Positions 1 to 9,096 are shown, numbered from the stretch's first letter. The stretch: DNA of 64,000 nucleotides from Clostridia bacterium (GCA_017448545.1 JAFSLH010000025.1:1-64000), one strand, 5' to 3'. Numbers and translations are program-made. Notes: generated from the letters alone by a model not told the origin.

Positions 1-108
1 TGCGTTTGTTGTCTCTCTTTACTGCTGTAAAGAATTGACTGGCTTGTTTGTTGTTTTTTGCACTATATAGTTTTCAAGGTGCTTGCCCTGTCTTGCGACA
101 GCTTTTGT
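1..108 (-). other. rRNA operon leader (rRNA genes lie left of the window)
   Basis: Read on the minus strand this stretch starts just below a consensus promoter and contains a CTGTC-GCAA-GACAG hairpin, then ACCTTGAAAACTATATAG and a CTTTAC/GTAAAG hairpin. The CTTTGAAAACT-type box followed by small stems is typical of pre-16S or spacer leaders in Clostridia. No rRNA body is inside the window, so the identity is inferred. Confidence 0.65.
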
Positions 109-137
109 AGTATACCTCCCTTCTCCCCCTTTGTCAA
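109..137 (-). promoter_or_regulatory. Strong sigma-A promoter of the rRNA leader
   Basis: On the minus strand TTGACA (132-137) and TATACT (109-114) are separated by exactly 17 bp. Upstream (138-200 on plus) is a long A/T-tract region that would act as an UP-type element. It fires leftward, out of the window. Confidence 0.75.
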
Positions 138-274
138 TACCTTTTTTTCATCTTTTTTTGCCTTTTTTTGCCTTTTTTGAAAGTTTTTTCGTATATAATC
201 CGGCTTTTCCTGCATTTGGGGGAGGGTGCGGCATAAACGGTGCCGTTCGGCGCACGATCGGTACGGCACAGCCC

Positions 275-303
275 TTGAACGCATCGCTTCCTTTTGCTAT
301 ACT
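275..303 (+). promoter_or_regulatory. Candidate promoter upstream of the GH3 operon
   Basis: TTGAAC (275-280), 17 bp, TATACT (298-303). It points at the glucosidase operon 260 bp downstream. Between it and position 500 I see no gene, only a weak AAGCTTAT/ATAAGgCTT inverted repeat near 466-487, which could be a leader structure. Confidence 0.45.
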
Positions 304-503
304 GTAAGAGAATCGTAAAGCGGCGCCCTCCCGGCCGGCTGCGGACAGTAACGCGACGCAAAACGTGCTGTTTTTCCGTCCGCGGTACGAACGGCTTGTT
401 TTTTGGCACAACCGACCTCGTCCGCCGCTTTACACGGCCGCTAAAACCGTGTACAATAATAAAGGAAGCTTATGGGTGATAAGGCTTTCGCATCAATTAT
501 CCC

Positions 504-532
504 TTTACAAGCGTGCAAAAATCTTGTAAAAT
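504..532 (+). promoter_or_regulatory. Promoter proximal to the GH3 beta-glucosidase gene
   Basis: TTTACA (504-509), 17 bp, TAAAAT (527-532), about 35 bp before the TTG start codon. An AGGGAGGG ribosome site lies at 551-558. Confidence 0.55.
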
Positions 533-566
533 ACTAACGAAGTTATGATTAGGGAGGGTATACGCA

Positions 567-2993
567 TTGAAACATGAAGAACTGATCAAGCAGATGACGC
601 TCGAAGAAAAGTGCCACCTGCTGTCGGGACGCGATTTCTGGCAGACGCAGTCGGTCAGACGGCTCGGCATCGAAAACATGACGCTCTCGGACGGGCCGCA
701 CGGTATCCGCAAGCAGGAGGGCGCCGGTGACCAGCTCGGTCTGAACGGCTCCGTTCCCGCAACCTGTTTCCCGACCGCCGCGACCATGGCGAACTCGTGG
801 GATCCCGCCCTCGGCGAGGAGCTCGGCCGGCGCCTCGGCGCAGAAGCCGCCGCGCAGGACGTTTGCGTGCTGCTCGGGCCGGGCATGAACATCAAGCGCA
901 GCCCGTTCTGCGGCAGAAACTTCGAGTATTTCTCCGAGGATCCGTACCTTGCCGGCAAGATGGCGGCGGGCTATATCCGCGGCATTCAGGAAAACGGCGT
1001 CTCCGCCTGTCCGAAGCACTTCGCCGCGAACAACACGGAGCTTCGCCGTATGGCTTCGAACTCCGTCATGGACGAGCGCACGCTGCGTGAAATCTACCTG
1101 ACCAACTTTGAAATCGCCGTGAGAGAGGGCCATCCGAAGTCGATCATGTCCTCCTACAACCAGATCAACGGCGTCTACGCGAACGAAAACGCGCACCTGC
1201 TGCAGGAAATCCTGCGCGACACCTGGGGCTTCGACGGGTTCGTCGTTTCCGACTGGGGCGCGAACAACGATTTCACCGAGGGCGTCCGCGCCGGTTCGCA
1301 CCTCGAAATGCCGTCCACCGGCGGCGACGGCCCGCGCCAGCTCATGCAGGCGATTGCGGACGGCAAGATTTCCGAACAGGAAGTCGACGTGCGCGTGGAT
1401 GAACTGCTCGACGTGATGCTTTCCACCCGCAAGGCGGTCGATCCGCTCAAGGGCAAGGGCTTCGACAAGGAAGCGCACCATGCGTTCGCGCAGAAGGCGA
1501 GCGAAGAAAGCATCGTTCTGCTCAAGAACGAAAACAACATCCTCCCGCTGAAGAAGGGCGCGAAGGTCGCGGTCATCGGCGAGTTCGCGCAGAAGGCGCG
1601 GTATCAGGGCGCGGGCAGCTCGGTCGTGAACTGCACGAAGCTCGACCACACGATGGACGTGATCAAGAACTTCGACCTCGACGTGATCGGCTTTGAACCC
1701 GGCTATCCGCGGCACGGCGCGCCGAACCCCGAGATGCAGGCGAAAGCCGTTGCGCTCGCCGAGAAAGCGGACTATGTGCTGCTCTACATCGGTCTCGACG
1801 AGATCAGCGAATCCGAAGGTCTCGACCGGTCGACGCTCGCGCTGCCGCAGTGCCAGAACGAAGTCGTGGACGCGATCACCGCGGTCAACAAGAACGTCAT
1901 CATCGTGATGAGCGCCGGCAGCTCGGTCGAGATGCCGTGGATCGACAAGGTGCAGGGCCTCGTGCACGGCTACCTCTGCGGGCAGGCGGGCGCAAGCGCG
2001 GTGCTGAAGGTCATCCTCGGCGACGTGAACCCCTCCGGCAAGCTCAGCGAAAGCTATCCTTACAAATATGAAGACTGCTCGACTTCGACCTACTTCCCGG
2101 CGAAGGAGCGCAGCGTGGAATACCGCGAGGGCCTGTACGTCGGCTATCGGTACTATGAATCCGCGAAGATTCCGGTGCTGTTCCCGTTCGGCTTCGGCCT
2201 CTCCTACACGACGTTCGCCTACAGCGATCTGAAGGCCGACGACAAGCAGGTCACCTTTACGCTGACCAACACCGGCGACCGCGACGGCGCGGAAGTCGCC
2301 GAGCTGTACGTCCATGCGATCAACCCGTCCGTCTACCGTCCGGCGAAGGAACTCAAGGGCTTTGCGAAGGTCTTCCTGAAGGCCGGCGAGAGCAAGCAGG
2401 TCACGATCCCGCTCGACGACAAGGCGTTCCGGTACTGGAACAGCAAGACGAACCGGTTCGAGATCGACGGCGGCGACTATGAACTGCTCGTCGGCGCATC
2501 CGTTGCGGACATCAGGCTTTCCGCGAAGGTCGCCGTCAAGGGCACCGACGCCAAGAAATGCGAGGACAAGGCGAAGCTGAAATCGTATTACACGGCGGAC
2601 ATCAAGAACGTGACCGACGCGGAATTCACCGAGCTGCTGGGTCATTCGATCCCGAGCGGCAAGTGGGCCGGCAAGATCGAAGCGAACGACGCGATCGCGC
2701 AGCTCTATTACGCCAAGGCGCTCAAGGCGCGCTTCGTCTGGAAGATCATGACCGCGATGCTGAACAAGAGCATAGAAAACGGCGAGCCGGATCTGAACAT
2801 CACGTTCATTTACAACATGCCCGTCCGCGCGATCGGCAAGATGGCCGGCGGTATGTGCAGCCAGGAAATGTGCGACGGTATCCTGGACCTCATCAACGGG
2901 CACGGCATCTCGTTCTGCAAGGGCCTCGGCAAGATCATCATCGGCTTTATCAAGCAGCTCGGCGTCTCCAAGAAGCAGAAGGCGCTGGAATAA
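567..2993 (+). CDS. GH3 family beta-glucosidase
   Basis: Hydrolyses terminal beta-glucosides or related beta-glycosides. The 808-aa protein has the two-domain GH3 catalytic core. The conserved SDW motif near residues 228-230 supplies the nucleophile Asp229, and substrate-binding KHFAAN and NE-containing segments precede it. A fibronectin-III-like domain follows (about 550-640), then an extra C-terminal segment of about 150 residues seen in some clostridial GH3 enzymes. There is no signal peptide, so it should be cytoplasmic and act on imported glycosides. The TTG start is chosen because AGGGAGGG sits 8 bp before it and no in-frame ATG fits. It leads an operon with a membrane peptide and a GPH symporter, which suggests import-then-cleave use of a beta-glycoside. 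Confidence 0.93.
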   Translation: MKHEELIKQMTLEEKCHLLSGRDFWQTQSVRRLGIENMTLSDGPHGIRKQEGAGDQLGLNGSVPATCFPTAATMANSWDPALGEELGRRLGAEAAAQDVCVLLGPGMNIKRSPFCGRNFEYFSEDPYLAGKMAAGYIRGIQENGVSACPKHFAANNTELRRMASNSVMDERTLREIYLTNFEIAVREGHPKSIMSSYNQINGVYANENAHLLQEILRDTWGFDGFVVSDWGANNDFTEGVRAGSHLEMPSTGGDGPRQLMQAIADGKISEQEVDVRVDELLDVMLSTRKAVDPLKGKGFDKEAHHAFAQKASEESIVLLKNENNILPLKKGAKVAVIGEFAQKARYQGAGSSVVNCTKLDHTMDVIKNFDLDVIGFEPGYPRHGAPNPEMQAKAVALAEKADYVLLYIGLDEISESEGLDRSTLALPQCQNEVVDAITAVNKNVIIVMSAGSSVEMPWIDKVQGLVHGYLCGQAGASAVLKVILGDVNPSGKLSESYPYKYEDCSTSTYFPAKERSVEYREGLYVGYRYYESAKIPVLFPFGFGLSYTTFAYSDLKADDKQVTFTLTNTGDRDGAEVAELYVHAINPSVYRPAKELKGFAKVFLKAGESKQVTIPLDDKAFRYWNSKTNRFEIDGGDYELLVGASVADIRLSAKVAVKGTDAKKCEDKAKLKSYYTADIKNVTDAEFTELLGHSIPSGKWAGKIEANDAIAQLYYAKALKARFVWKIMTAMLNKSIENGEPDLNITFIYNMPVRAIGKMAGGMCSQEMCDGILDLINGHGISFCKGLGKIIIGFIKQLGVSKKQKALE

Positions 2994-3008
2994 GAGGAGG
3001 ATACGAAC

Positions 3009-3182
3009 ATGAAGAAAAGCATTAACGGAATCAATCCGATCGTTGCGATTTTGCTGACGCTCGCCATGTGCGGACTGGCGGTTCTGTTCTTCTGCACGCA
3101 TCACATCTTCTGGGGCGTCGTCTTTGCGCTGATCACCGTTGACTTTGCGGCGGACGCGGTTCTGTCGTTCAAAAAGGTATAA
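3009..3182 (+). CDS. 57-aa two-helix membrane protein
   Basis: Short gene with an AGAGGAGG ribosome site directly after the glucosidase and 21 bp before the symporter. The product has two hydrophobic helices (about residues 8-29 and 33-50) joined by a short CTHH turn, and basic ends. I do not recognise a family. Its place between enzyme and transporter, with its own good ribosome site, argues that it is translated. It may be a small accessory subunit of the symporter; this is inference. Confidence 0.7.
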   Translation: MKKSINGINPIVAILLTLAMCGLAVLFFCTHHIFWGVVFALITVDFAADAVLSFKKV

Positions 3183-3203
3183 AGGAAAACAGGAGGAAGT
3201 TCA

Positions 3204-5033
3204 ATGGAAAAAAAACAGGGTAACATTTTTGACAAGCTGAACGGCGTTTTTGATAAGCTGCCGCCGAGCCTGATCAAAAAGAACAACGTCACGCTGATCC
3301 CCGAAGCGGCGATCGGCTATCTCGTCGGGCCGACGCTCGCGCTGCTTGCGAACTCGGTACTTGCCAACTACTTCAACAAGTACATGTCCGATGTTCTGAA
3401 GATTACGGACTGGGCGCAGGGCTTCTTCACCTGGCTGCCGGTCATCTCGGTCATCTTCGTCGTGCTCGGCAACATCCTCGTCGGCCGTTTGATGGACAAT
3501 ATGAAGTCCAAGGCCGGCAAGGCGCGTCCGCTGCTCCTGCTCTCCCTCCCGATCAGCCTCCTCGCGCTGCTGTTCCTATTCGTATTCGCGCCGTATAACG
3601 GAGCCAATACCGACTGGCACCTCGGCATGCTGATCTGCATCGCGATCGGCTACAACCTCTGGTTCGCCTTTGCGTACCCGATGTACTACACGCCGCACGC
3701 GGGCCTCGTCAACCTCTCCACCCGTAACAGTAAGGACCGTTCGCTGCTCGCTACCGCTTCCAACGCGACGGCGCTCGCCGCGATGGGCCTTTCGAGCATG
3801 ATCCTCCCGTTCTTCCTCCCGCTGCTGTTCGTCTATGACATGAGCGGCGCAGGCACGGCCGTTGCGAACGAAGCGGGCGTCGTCCAGTATTATGTGGACG
3901 CGCAGGGCGCGGTTCTGTACGACGTGCAGGCCTCCTATGACCACTGGAAGATCTTCGTCATCGCCCTGATCGTCATCACCGCGATCGGCGCGCTCGTCGA
4001 ATACTTCTTCACCCGTGAGCGCGTCACCGAAGAATCGCTGAACCTCGAAGTGCAGGAAACCAAGAAGGCGCTGTCCTTCAAGGAGCAGGCCAAGATCTGC
4101 TTCAAGGATCGCTTCTGGATCATCATGATGGTCTTCTTCTTCCTGTATCAGTTCGGCGGTATGATCAAGAACGTGTCCCAGAACTACTTCTGCACCGCGA
4201 TGTTTGCGGACGCGCAGGGCAACTACACGGTTGCTTACGGCGGACAGCTGCAGGGCATCCTCGCCATCATCGGCGCGGTTCCGACCGCCGTCGGTATGGT
4301 CATCGCGCTGCCGCTCGCCAATAAGATCGGCAAGGGCAAAGCCATTATGCTCGGCGCCGGCCTCGCCGTCGTCGGCGGCGTGATCGGCCTCATTAAGCCC
4401 GACAACTTCGTCGTCGTCGTTGTCTCCTTCGTCATCAAGGCGCTCGGTTCCACCCCGGCGATGTACCTCTCGCTCGCCCTCTTGGCCGACATCCTCGACC
4501 ACCAGGAAGCGCTGCACAGAGAGCGTACCGACGGCTTTTCGATGATGTTCTACGGCGCGATCATGGCCGGCATGACCGGTCTGACCACCGGCGTTCTGAA
4601 CGCAGTCCTCTCCGCGACCAACTATGACATCAGCACGCTGAACACGAACACCGCGATCCGCGCGGCGATGCCGTGGGTCTTCATCGGCGGCGAAACGATC
4701 TGCTACCTCGTGATCGCGATCACGTTCATCTTCATGCTCGTCGAGAAGTTCGGCAAGCTCGACCACAAGGCGATCATTCAGGACCAGAAAGCCGTTGCGG
4801 AAGCCGAAGGCCGTCCGTTCATCTCTCCGGAGGAGAAGATCCGTCAGGAGGAAGGCGAAGAAGCGTATCAGGCGGAGCTGAAGAAGCAGGCCGACGCGGC
4901 AGCCGCCGAGGAAAAGAAGCTCGCGAAGCTCTCCCCCGAGCAGCGCAAAGCGCTCGAGGAAGCGGAAGCGAAGCTCCTCAACGAATACAACGAACTGCGC
5001 AAAGCCAACGGCAGAACGCCGATTGAAGCGTAA
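3204..5033 (+). CDS. GPH-family (MelB-like) sugar:cation symporter
   Basis: 609-aa major facilitator of the glycoside-pentoside-hexuronide family with about 12 transmembrane helices. Known members co-import di- or oligosaccharides or glycosides with Na+ or H+. The N-terminal part has the family's aspartate-containing helices (MSDVLKITDW...). After the last helix (about residue 515) comes a cytoplasmic tail of about 90 residues, highly charged and Glu/Ala/Lys-rich, predicted coiled coil and longer than in classical MelB. It has an AGGAGG ribosome site and is the third gene of the GH3 operon, so the substrate is probably the glycoside cleaved by that enzyme. A strong terminator follows. Confidence 0.88.
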   Translation: MEKKQGNIFDKLNGVFDKLPPSLIKKNNVTLIPEAAIGYLVGPTLALLANSVLANYFNKYMSDVLKITDWAQGFFTWLPVISVIFVVLGNILVGRLMDNMKSKAGKARPLLLLSLPISLLALLFLFVFAPYNGANTDWHLGMLICIAIGYNLWFAFAYPMYYTPHAGLVNLSTRNSKDRSLLATASNATALAAMGLSSMILPFFLPLLFVYDMSGAGTAVANEAGVVQYYVDAQGAVLYDVQASYDHWKIFVIALIVITAIGALVEYFFTRERVTEESLNLEVQETKKALSFKEQAKICFKDRFWIIMMVFFFLYQFGGMIKNVSQNYFCTAMFADAQGNYTVAYGGQLQGILAIIGAVPTAVGMVIALPLANKIGKGKAIMLGAGLAVVGGVIGLIKPDNFVVVVVSFVIKALGSTPAMYLSLALLADILDHQEALHRERTDGFSMMFYGAIMAGMTGLTTGVLNAVLSATNYDISTLNTNTAIRAAMPWVFIGGETICYLVIAITFIFMLVEKFGKLDHKAIIQDQKAVAEAEGRPFISPEEKIRQEEGEEAYQAELKKQADAAAAEEKKLAKLSPEQRKALEEAEAKLLNEYNELRKANGRTPIEA

Positions 5034-5055
5034 CGCATAGAGACGCAACAAAATT

Positions 5056-5085
5056 GCTCCACCGGCTGAGCCGGTGGAGCATTTG
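5056..5085 (+). terminator. Rho-independent terminator of the GH3/GPH operon
   Basis: Perfect 11-bp stem GCTCCACCGGC/GCCGGTGGAGC with a 3-nt loop, flanked by AAATT and ATTTGTT. It lies between convergent genes and may serve both strands. Confidence 0.85.
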
Positions 5086-5099
5086 TTCTGTTTCGGTTT

Positions 5100-6377
5100 T
5101 TACCGCACGCCGGTGATGGTGAGGCCGTAGAGGCGGGTTTCCTTCGGGATGACGTAGTTGTCGTACTGCTCGGTTTCGGCAGAGAATCGCATCGAAGGGA
5201 TGACGTCCTGCATTCTGCCGGAAACGCTGCCGCCCGTGATGACTTCGACCTTGCCGTCGTGGTGCCAATAGCCGAGCCGGATTTCGCCCATGATATCGCC
5301 GCCGATCGAATCCACCTGGAAATCGGAGAACTCGACGAGCTCGAGATAGTCGCCGTCATGCAGCGCGTCCGCGCTCTCGCGTCCGCCGGAAACGACGAAG
5401 TTGTAGACGATCGAGCTGTCCTCGGCCCCGAGGTACTGACTCGTCTTCCGGTTGCCCCAGACGTTTTCCGCCACGCCGTCGCGCACGAGGTACCGCTCGC
5501 GGATCAGCGCGCCTTCGCCGTCGACCGGGAACGAACGGGAGGAGTTTTCGAGCGTCGGCGTTGCAAGCAGGGAAACCCTGTCGCCCGTGGTATAGTCCGC
5601 GACCGGCTTGCCCGGCGTCCAGTCCGAAAGCTGCATGAACTGGAGCTGCGCGTTCATCCGCTCCGCAAAGTAATCATAGATCTCTGCCGCGTCGTCGGTC
5701 GAAAAGATCACGTCCGCCGTGCCGAGCTTCGGCGTCGGCTCCGCGGAGAGACGGTCCGTGCCGAAACGCATTGCCGCAGCGACGTCGCGCGTCAGCTTTT
5801 CGCGGTCGCACACGCCGGAGGTGAAGTTGCGGTAGATTTCGATCTCGTGATCGCCCTTCGCCGCGTTCACGACGACCTCGATCATCGACGACGGATACGT
5901 CACGACGCTCGTCACGCCGTTGGAGTTCTCAAACGTTTTGGTGATCTCGCGCACGAAAATCTCATAGGAATTGATGCGTTCGGTCTCGGTTTCGGGCACG
6001 GCCTGCATCGCTTCGATGAAGTCCTTCGCGATCGCCGCGACGTCCACGGGTTTCGATTCGATCGCGGGGACCGGCTTGTCGGTCAGCGTGTACGCCGGGT
6101 TCTTCACGAACGACGCCTGATAGTACAGCGTCTCGAGCGCTTTTTTGATTTCCGCCTCGTCCGCGGTCGGGCTGATCGGGCCGGACGCGGAACCGAGCAG
6201 CTTGCCGTCCTCCATCGGACGGTACAGCGTCGCTTCGAGCTCGCGCGTTTCGACGACGCGGTTCTGATCCAGCTTGTGCCGGATGAAGTAGAATTCCCAA
6301 ACGTTCTTTTTGACTTCGGTCAGCTCATAGGTGTCGCAGCCGATCTCTTTCAAAATCCTTTTTGTCTGTTCAAACAT
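5100..6377 (-). CDS. tldE: TldE/PmbA-family subunit of the TldD/E metalloprotease
   Basis: 425-aa protein of the TldD/PmbA (modulator of gyrase) family. It lacks the HExxxH zinc motif present in its neighbour, as expected for the non-catalytic partner of the heterodimer that trims peptides and unfolded proteins. The start at MFEQTKRIL is chosen because its ATG overlaps the tldD stop codon (TAATG), indicating translational coupling. A longer reading with 19 more residues would run into tldD. TldD/E pairs are linked to maturation of some modified peptides, of interest given the radical SAM pair at 20 kb, but no direct link is visible. Confidence 0.87.
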   Translation of the reverse strand: MFEQTKRILKEIGCDTYELTEVKKNVWEFYFIRHKLDQNRVVETRELEATLYRPMEDGKLLGSASGPISPTADEAEIKKALETLYYQASFVKNPAYTLTDKPVPAIESKPVDVAAIAKDFIEAMQAVPETETERINSYEIFVREITKTFENSNGVTSVVTYPSSMIEVVVNAAKGDHEIEIYRNFTSGVCDREKLTRDVAAAMRFGTDRLSAEPTPKLGTADVIFSTDDAAEIYDYFAERMNAQLQFMQLSDWTPGKPVADYTTGDRVSLLATPTLENSSRSFPVDGEGALIRERYLVRDGVAENVWGNRKTSQYLGAEDSSIVYNFVVSGGRESADALHDGDYLELVEFSDFQVDSIGGDIMGEIRLGYWHHDGKVEVITGGSVSGRMQDVIPSMRFSAETEQYDNYVIPKETRLYGLTITGVR

Positions 6378-7813
6378 TATCCGAGCCTCGCTTTCGTCTT
6401 GAGATACGGGCCGCCGTCCGCGACCTTGACCCATTCCTTATAGCCCTTGCCGCAGCCGCCGTTGCCTTCGACGACGCGGTCGGTGCTTGCCATCGAGATG
6501 TTGCCGAGCAGATCCGGCACATACCCGGTCATGATCACCGGTGAAACGACCTTGCCGGTCAGCTTACCGTCCTTGATTTCGTACCCGGCGGCGACGATGC
6601 ACTGGATGCCCCAATGCTTCGGGTCCTCCATGCCGCTCTGCGTGCCCGAGAGCAGGTAGCCGTGCTGCACGGACGCGATCATGTCTTCGACGGAATCCGT
6701 GCCGGAATCGAACACGGTGTTCGTCATGCGGGCGTACGCCTTATGCGCGAAGTTTTCCCGCTTGCCGTTGCCGGTCGGCTTCGTGCCGAGCCGCAGCGCC
6801 GAAAGCGCGTCCGAAATACCGGTCACCAAGATGCCGCGGTCGATCTCGGTTACGTCGCCCGCGAGCGTGCCTTCGTCGTCGAACGCATACGCGGTCACGC
6901 TCTCCTCGCACAGCGCGCCTTCGTGCATCGTCACAAGGTCGCTGCCGACGCGCTTGCCGAGGTACTGCGCGCCGAGCGCGCGCTCCTTGACGAACATATC
7001 CATTTCCACGCCGTGGCCGAACGCTTCATGCGCGATCAGGCCCGTGATGCCCGGATCGGTGATGATCTCATACTCGCCCGGCACGATGCGCTCGGAATGC
7101 AGCAGCTCCGGCATCAGCTTTGCGACCTCGGCGAGCTTGCCTTCGAGCCCGTCGAGGATTTCCGGCCCGCCGAGGCCCGAAACGCCCTTGGAGGCGATCT
7201 TCATTTCGCCCTCCTCGTTCGGCCCGAACGCCGCGATCATGCCCTCGGTGTAGACATAGCTCTGGCGCAGGAACCGGTTCTTGCTCACGAACATTTTGGA
7301 AATGTGCGTCGAGCTCGTGCGAACCATGCAGTCGACGATCCCTTCGATCGTTTCCATGCCGCGGTCGGACAGGCCCTGCAGCAGTTCGACGAGCGATTCA
7401 ATGTCCTCATCCTCGGGCAGCCGCCCGGTCTCCTTTTCCACGAACAGCTCCAGCGGTTCGTCGGGCAGCGCGCCGGTCGTATACACCGGCGTATTCGTCG
7501 CTTTCAGCACGGCAAGCTGCCGGTCGAGCGCGGTTTTGAGCTCCTGCACGGTCGCGCCGACGTCGTCGGGATCGAACGCATTGAACGCGTACTCGCTGTA
7601 CAGGCCGTCCCGGTACACGCGGACGACGGCGCCGCGTTCGGTCGTCATGGTCTCATTGGTCACGGATTTGTTGCGCTGCGACATTCCGACGGAAAACCCG
7701 ACGGAATCGGTGGACAGCAGACTGACGTAGTCATAGTCCCTGCCGAGCGCATCCACGATTTCCTGCATCTTCGGCGCAATGCCGTTGAGATAGGCGGAAA
7801 ACGGTGCTTTCAT
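6377..7813 (-). CDS. tldD: TldD metalloprotease catalytic subunit
   Basis: 478-aa TldD-family protease. The zinc site HEAFGH lies about residues 262-267 and the conserved Gly-rich C-terminal region ends with a GYKEWVKVADGG-type motif. It forms a two-gene operon with tldE by 1-bp overlap. An AGGAGG ribosome site lies 12 bp before the ATG chosen here. A TTG 9 bp upstream (giving MYDMK) is only 3 bp from that site, so it is less likely. The product is a cytosolic endopeptidase. Confidence 0.9.
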   Translation of the reverse strand: MKAPFSAYLNGIAPKMQEIVDALGRDYDYVSLLSTDSVGFSVGMSQRNKSVTNETMTTERGAVVRVYRDGLYSEYAFNAFDPDDVGATVQELKTALDRQLAVLKATNTPVYTTGALPDEPLELFVEKETGRLPEDEDIESLVELLQGLSDRGMETIEGIVDCMVRTSSTHISKMFVSKNRFLRQSYVYTEGMIAAFGPNEEGEMKIASKGVSGLGGPEILDGLEGKLAEVAKLMPELLHSERIVPGEYEIITDPGITGLIAHEAFGHGVEMDMFVKERALGAQYLGKRVGSDLVTMHEGALCEESVTAYAFDDEGTLAGDVTEIDRGILVTGISDALSALRLGTKPTGNGKRENFAHKAYARMTNTVFDSGTDSVEDMIASVQHGYLLSGTQSGMEDPKHWGIQCIVAAGYEIKDGKLTGKVVSPVIMTGYVPDLLGNISMASTDRVVEGNGGCGKGYKEWVKVADGGPYLKTKARLG

Positions 7814-7941
7814 ATCGTACAAACGCCTCCTTTTTAATGGCTTACGCCGAAGAGTATATCATAGGATGCGGAAAAAGAAAAGGGGTGTCCGGAAACAACT
7901 TTCCGAACACCCTGTTTGGGATATCAATTATTGTGAAGACT

Positions 7942-8000
7942 CCGGCCCTGCAATCCTCCCGATCGCTTCGCGATCCTCCCTCCTTTACACAAGGAGGGCT
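7942..8000. repeat. CCTCCC...GGAGGG intergenic repeat, short copy
   Basis: Begins CCGGCCCTGCAATCCTCCCG, contains a GATCGCTTCGCGATC hairpin and ends CTTTACACAAGGAGGGCT. The same unit recurs near 9863, 15264 and 21271. It lies between thyA and tldD and directly abuts the AATTCAC repeat. Confidence 0.8.
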
Positions 8001-8001
8001 T

Positions 8002-8100
8002 TTCACGGCGCAGCCAATTCACGCGGCGAAGTCGCAATTCACGACCGCACTGCGGTCAATTCACGGCGCAGCCAATTCACGCGGCAGCGCCGCAATTCAC
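8002..8100. repeat. AATTCACG-plus-hairpin repeat array, copy A
   Basis: Tandem units of (C)AATTCACG, each followed by a different small palindrome (GGCGCAGCC, GCGGCGAAGTCGC, GACCGCACTGCGGTC, GCGGCAGCGCCGC). Only the AATTCAC-oriented half is present here. Related larger arrays lie at 17910 and 28549. The array fills the gap up to the thyA stop codon. Confidence 0.8.
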
Positions 8101-8107
8101 TCCGGCT

Positions 8108-8956
8108 TCAGATCGCGATCGGGATGTTTTTGATCTGCTCGCCGAACTGATAGCCCTCGAGCCGGACGTCCTCCGGCTTGAAGTCGTAAAAGTTTTTCAC
8201 GTCGGGGTTCAGGAAGAACTTCGGCGCGGGGAACGGTTCGCGCTGAATCAGCGTTTCGATGATCGGGATATGCCGGTCGTAGATGTGCGCGTCCGCGATC
8301 ACATGCACGAACTCGCCGACCTCCATGTCGCAGACCTGCGCCAGCATGTGCACGAGCACGGCATACTGCACAACGTTCCAGTTGTTCGCCGCGAGCACAT
8401 CCTGCGAGCGCTGGTTCAAAATCGCGTTCAGCACGAGCTTACCGGTCTCTTTGTTCTTCGTGCAGTTGAACGTCATGCTGTACGCGCACGGGTACAGGTT
8501 CATTTCGTGCAGATCCGCGAAGTTATAGATGTTCGTCAGAATCCGGCGGCTGTACGGATTGTTCTTCAGGTCGAAGATGACGCGGTCGACCATGTCGAAC
8601 ATGCCTTCCTTGTACTGATGCTTGACCGACATCTGATAGCCGTAGGCCTTGCCGATCGAGCCGTCCGGATCGGCCCATTCGTCCCAGATATGCGAATGCA
8701 GGTCGTGAATGTTGTTCGACTTTTGCTGCCAGATCCAGAGCAGCTCGTCGACCGCCGACTTGATCGCGGTGCGGCGCAGCGTCATGATCGGGAATTCCTT
8801 CCGAAGGTCGTACCGGTTCACGACCCCGAACTTCTTAACCGTATAGGCGGGCGTGCCGTCCGGCCAGACCGGGCGCACCTTCTCCCCCGTGGTATCTACG
8901 CCGTTGTCGATGATGTCCCGACACATGGCGATAAAAACTTCGTCTGCGTATGCCAT
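8108..8956 (-). CDS. thyA: Thymidylate synthase ThyA
   Basis: Makes dTMP from dUMP with 5,10-methylene-tetrahydrofolate. The 282-aa protein has the family layout: the dUMP-binding arginine region near the N-terminus, catalytic Cys157 in LYPCAYSMTF, the QRSQD phosphate-binding motif, and the conserved NNWNVVQYAVL and HIYDRH segments. It ends with the usual hydrophobic IPIAI tail. A GGAG site lies 7 bp before the ATG. A 19-codon ORF with a strong ribosome site lies immediately upstream in the same transcript. Confidence 0.95.
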   Translation of the reverse strand: MAYADEVFIAMCRDIIDNGVDTTGEKVRPVWPDGTPAYTVKKFGVVNRYDLRKEFPIMTLRRTAIKSAVDELLWIWQQKSNNIHDLHSHIWDEWADPDGSIGKAYGYQMSVKHQYKEGMFDMVDRVIFDLKNNPYSRRILTNIYNFADLHEMNLYPCAYSMTFNCTKNKETGKLVLNAILNQRSQDVLAANNWNVVQYAVLVHMLAQVCDMEVGEFVHVIADAHIYDRHIPIIETLIQREPFPAPKFFLNPDVKNFYDFKPEDVRLEGYQFGEQIKNIPIAI

Positions 8957-8975
8957 TTCGTTTCTCCGTTCGCCG

Positions 8976-9035
8976 TTATTGCTCGGTAATGCCGCTGAAG
9001 CGCTGATCGCCCCGGGTCGTGTTTTTCGAAAGCAT
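8976..9035 (-). CDS. 19-aa leader ORF upstream of thyA
   Basis: ATG preceded by GAGGAGGAATCATAAC and followed by 19 codons (MLSKNTTRGDQRFSGITEQ). It stops 19 bp before the thyA start. The ribosome site is stronger than that of thyA itself. It may be a translated leader or a relic; no homology is recognised. Confidence 0.4.
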   Translation of the reverse strand: MLSKNTTRGDQRFSGITEQ

Positions 9036-9067
9036 GTTATGATTCCTCCTCGTTTGTCTTCAGGGAC

Positions 9068-9096
9068 AGTATATCAGTTTTACCGCCGTTTTTCAA
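9068..9096 (-). promoter_or_regulatory. thyA promoter
   Basis: On the minus strand TTGAAA (9091-9096), 17 bp, TATACT (9068-9073). It would start transcription about 25 bp before the leader ORF. Confidence 0.65.

Noticed and set aside
1-108. A partial rRNA gene at the left edge
   Set aside because: Only the leader with box and stems is visible; no 16S or 23S sequence is present.
294-479. 61-codon ORF upstream of the GH3 gene
   Set aside because: No ribosome site, Arg/Cys-rich composition and no similarity; it probably is untranslated upstream sequence.
549-3104. An 851-codon open frame on the minus strand opposite the GH3 gene
   Set aside because: Arg/Asp/Val-rich shadow typical of high-G+C third-position bias; the plus strand has full GH3 motifs.
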